A stretch of DNA of 5,838 bases from Methanosarcinales archaeon (GTDB lineage: Archaea; Halobacteriota; Methanosarcinia; Methanosarcinales; Methanogasteraceae), in the NCBI GenBank assembly GCA_030606635.1, contig JAUWGA010000112.1:1-5838 (forward strand). Direction: 5' to 3'. The notes under the pieces are model-generated. The model made no database searches. It saw nothing but the letters and a program-made list of their open reading frames with translations, and had not been told where the DNA came from. Position 1 is the first letter of the stretch, and each line of letters begins with the position of its first letter. This document shows positions 3,767 through 5,838 of this stretch, piece after piece. The position numbers and the translations under genes were made by a program.

Positions 3767-5838
3767 ATGAAAAACATCATCATCAAAGGAGCACGGGAGC
3801 ACAACCTCAAAGACATCACGGTAACGCTCCCGCGGGACCGGCTGATCGTGATAACCGGTGTCTCCGGCTCTGGCAAGTCAACGCTTGCGTTCGACACGAT
3901 CTATGCCGAGGGGCAGCGGCGGTACGTCGAGTCGCTCTCTGCGTACGCCCGCCAGTTCCTTGGTCTGATGAGCAAGCCTGACGTCGATACGATCGAGGGG
4001 CTCTCGCCTGCGATCTCGATTGAACAAAAGACGACCTCCAAGAACCCGCGGAGTACTGTGGGCACGGTAACCGAGACCTACGACTATCTGCGGCTGCTCT
4101 TTGCAAGGATCGGGGTGCCGTACTGCCCGGTTCACGATGTCAGGATCGAGTCGCAGTCGCCAGAGCGGATAGCAGACACGATCGCATCCGAATGGGGTGG
4201 ATCCGGGGGGTCGGTCGGATCAGGCGAATCAGACAAATTGGACGGATCAGACGAATCCGATGGAATGATCACGATCATCGCTCCGGTCGTCAGGCAGAAG
4301 AAGGGCACGTACCAGCAACTCTTCAAAGACCTGAATAGTGAAGGATACGCACGGGTCAGGGTTGACGGGACGATTCACAGGACCGATGACGAGATCCCAC
4401 TTGAGCGGTACGTCAAGCACGACATCGAGATCGTGATCGACCGGCTCAGGGTGAGTGACAGGTCACGCCTCGCCGAATCCTCGGAAAACGCGCTTGCACA
4501 GTCTGACGGGCTCATCATCGCAGTAGGCGAGGACGGAAGCGAGCAGGCATACTCGGCAAGTCTTGCCTGTCCGATCTGCGGCATCTCCTTTGAGGAATTG
4601 GAGCCGCGAATGTTCTCGTTTAACAGCCCCTTCGGAGCGTGCGAGGAGTGTAACGGCATCGGCATCAAGATGGAGTTCGATCCCGACCTGATCATCCCTG
4701 ACAGGGGGCTTTCCATGTCTGACGGGGCTGTTGCGATGTACCGCAACTTCCTTGACGGCTACCGCGTGCAACAACTCGCGGCTGTTGCCGGGCACTTCGG
4801 CTTTGACATCTTCACACCGATCAGCGACCTAACAGAGGCGCAGTATAGCGTGCTGATGTACGGGTCGAGTGAGACTGTGAAGTTCGATATGACCATGAAG
4901 AACGGGGATGCATACTGGTCGCACAAAGGGACGTGGGAAGGGCTGCTTCCGCAGGCAGAGCGGCTCTACGGACAGACCAAGTCCGATTACCGGCGGCGTG
5001 AGCTTGAGAAGTTCATGCGGATCTCTGCCTGCCCGCGATGCAAAGGAAAGCGGCTCAAGGAGAAGGTGCTTGCGGTTCGGATCGGGGATCGGTCGATTGT
5101 TGATGTGACCGACCTTTCGATTACGAACTGCATCGAGTTCTTTGAGAATCTTCGCCTGAGCGATAAAGAGAGCGAGATTGCGCACCAGGTGCTAAAAGAG
5201 ATCCGGTCACGGCTGGATTTTCTTGAGAAGGTCGGTCTTGGCTATCTCACGCTCTCACGCAGAGCGGGGACGCTTTCGGGTGGCGAGGCGCAGCGGATCA
5301 GACTTGCGACCCAGATCGGCTCCAACCTGACCGGGGTGCTCTACGTGCTCGACGAGCCCACGATCGGGCTTCACCAGCGTGACAACCGCAAACTGATCGA
5401 TACCCTGAAAAAGTTGCGCAACATGGGAAATACGCTCATCGTGGTCGAGCACGACGAGGAGACGATCAGGCAGGCGGATTATGTCATCGATATGGGTCCT
5501 GGCGCAGGGCTTCATGGCGGCGAGATCGTGGCAGAAGGAACTCCTGAAGAGATCGAGCGAAACCCTGCCTCGCTGACAGGAAGATACCTCTCAGGTGACC
5601 TGGCGATCGAGACGCCGCTAAAACGGAGGCAGGGCAGCAGGTATGTCAGGATTCTCGGCTGCCGGGAGAATAACCTGAAGAGCATCGATGTAAAGATTCC
5701 GATCGGTCTTCTCACGGTTGTTACAGGGGTTTCGGGGAGCGGAAAGTCAACGCTCATCTACGACACCCTCTATAAAGCCCTGACAAGAGAGATCTACGGG
5801 TCAAGAGCGATGCCGGGTGCGTTTGAGGACCTCGTCTT
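3767..5838 (+). CDS. uvrA: Excinuclease ABC subunit A (UvrA), 3' end outside window
   Basis: UvrA is the damage-recognition ATPase of bacterial-type nucleotide excision repair; it loads UvrB onto damaged DNA (known for the family, which mesophilic archaea are thought to have acquired from bacteria). The frame is open without interruption for 690 codons; UvrA is usually about 940 residues, so roughly a quarter is missing. Visible in order: MKNIIIKGAREHNLKDI; Walker A GVSGSGKST (31-39, Lys37); RRYVESLSAYARQFLG; the UvrB-binding region; a zinc-binding pair CPIC...CEEC (Cys268, 271, 292, 295); CPRCKGKRL (422-430); ABC signature LSGGEAQRIRLA (503-514); Walker B VLDEPTIGLH (527-536, Glu530); the His562 switch; and the second Walker A GVSGSGKST (654-662). 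All key residues are intact. A Gly/Ser/Asp-rich stretch (about 144-165) in the UvrB-binding region is unusual. The ATG lacks a Shine-Dalgarno site and follows a TATA-like box at near-leaderless distance. uvrB and uvrC are not in the window. Confidence 0.97.
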   Translation, partial: MKNIIIKGAREHNLKDITVTLPRDRLIVITGVSGSGKSTLAFDTIYAEGQRRYVESLSAYARQFLGLMSKPDVDTIEGLSPAISIEQKTTSKNPRSTVGTVTETYDYLRLLFARIGVPYCPVHDVRIESQSPERIADTIASEWGGSGGSVGSGESDKLDGSDESDGMITIIAPVVRQKKGTYQQLFKDLNSEGYARVRVDGTIHRTDDEIPLERYVKHDIEIVIDRLRVSDRSRLAESSENALAQSDGLIIAVGEDGSEQAYSASLACPICGISFEELEPRMFSFNSPFGACEECNGIGIKMEFDPDLIIPDRGLSMSDGAVAMYRNFLDGYRVQQLAAVAGHFGFDIFTPISDLTEAQYSVLMYGSSETVKFDMTMKNGDAYWSHKGTWEGLLPQAERLYGQTKSDYRRRELEKFMRISACPRCKGKRLKEKVLAVRIGDRSIVDVTDLSITNCIEFFENLRLSDKESEIAHQVLKEIRSRLDFLEKVGLGYLTLSRRAGTLSGGEAQRIRLATQIGSNLTGVLYVLDEPTIGLHQRDNRKLIDTLKKLRNMGNTLIVVEHDEETIRQADYVIDMGPGAGLHGGEIVAEGTPEEIERNPASLTGRYLSGDLAIETPLKRRQGSRYVRILGCRENNLKSIDVKIPIGLLTVVTGVSGSGKSTLIYDTLYKALTREIYGSRAMPGAFEDLV
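4217..4260 (+). repeat. In-frame degenerate direct repeat within uvrA
   Basis: GGATCAGGCGAATCAGA (4217-4233) recurs as GGATCAGACGAATCCGA (4244-4260), matching at 15 of 17 bases with a 27-base, nine-codon period. A partial third unit, GGATCCGG, begins at 4199. The repeats encode GSGESD and GSDESD within the Gly/Ser/Asp-rich stretch at about residues 144-165 of UvrA, which looks like a repeat-expanded flexible linker. Confidence 0.6.

Noticed and set aside
1..5838. CRISPR array, defence island or new multi-gene system
   Set aside because: No regularly spaced repeats and no cluster of unknown co-oriented genes were seen; the Fic gene stands alone.

Overview
The window looks like chromosomal DNA of a methanogenic euryarchaeon, probably of the Methanomicrobia. 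The evidence is a complete archaeal-type 7S signal recognition particle RNA, archaeal TATA boxes (box A) placed about 28 bases before start codons that lack Shine-Dalgarno sites, a DUF116 protein, and a tandem helix-turn-helix protein resembling a euryarchaeal family. The genus cannot be fixed from the sequence. Most of the window is moderately GC-rich; the 2.4-3.4 kb stretch is clearly AT-rich.

Layout. Bases 1-311 hold the 3' end of a DUF116 gene (+). It converges on pdxT (334-924, -), the glutaminase subunit of pyridoxal-5'-phosphate synthase. Divergent from pdxT is a small protein with two helix-turn-helix-like halves (1109-1540, +). Its stop codon is followed after about 30 bases by the SRP RNA gene (1570-1887, +), which was recognised from its conserved helix 6 and helix 8 tips, its 5'-domain signature and a 9-bp terminal helix. 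Bases 1889-2390 hold no firm gene. They contain a terminator-like hairpin, a perfect TATA box with a possible 20-residue leaderless ORF or small RNA behind it, and a 108-bp transposase-less inverted-repeat element (MITE). An AT-rich Fic-family AMP-transferase gene follows (2391-3434, -). After a roughly 330-bp divergent intergenic region, uvrA (3767 to beyond the window end, +) begins; 690 codons are visible, up to just past the second Walker A motif.

How it fits together. SRP RNA, pdxT and uvrA are housekeeping functions with no obvious shared pathway. The part between the SRP RNA and uvrA looks accessory: it has a MITE, sparse coding and one gene of foreign-looking composition. The Fic protein carries both its catalytic motif and an N-terminal self-inhibition motif, so no separate antitoxin is needed and none is seen. 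Its last eight residues match the PCNA-interacting peptide (PIP) pattern, which would link AMPylation to the replication clamp. That is the most interesting lead here, but it rests on a short motif.

A recurring regulatory theme is that pdxT, fic and the candidate micro-ORF all have a TATA-like hexamer centred 28.5 bases before the A of their ATG. This suggests leaderless transcripts, and it decides the fic start. No CRISPR array, tRNA, rRNA, transposase or toxin-antitoxin pair was found.
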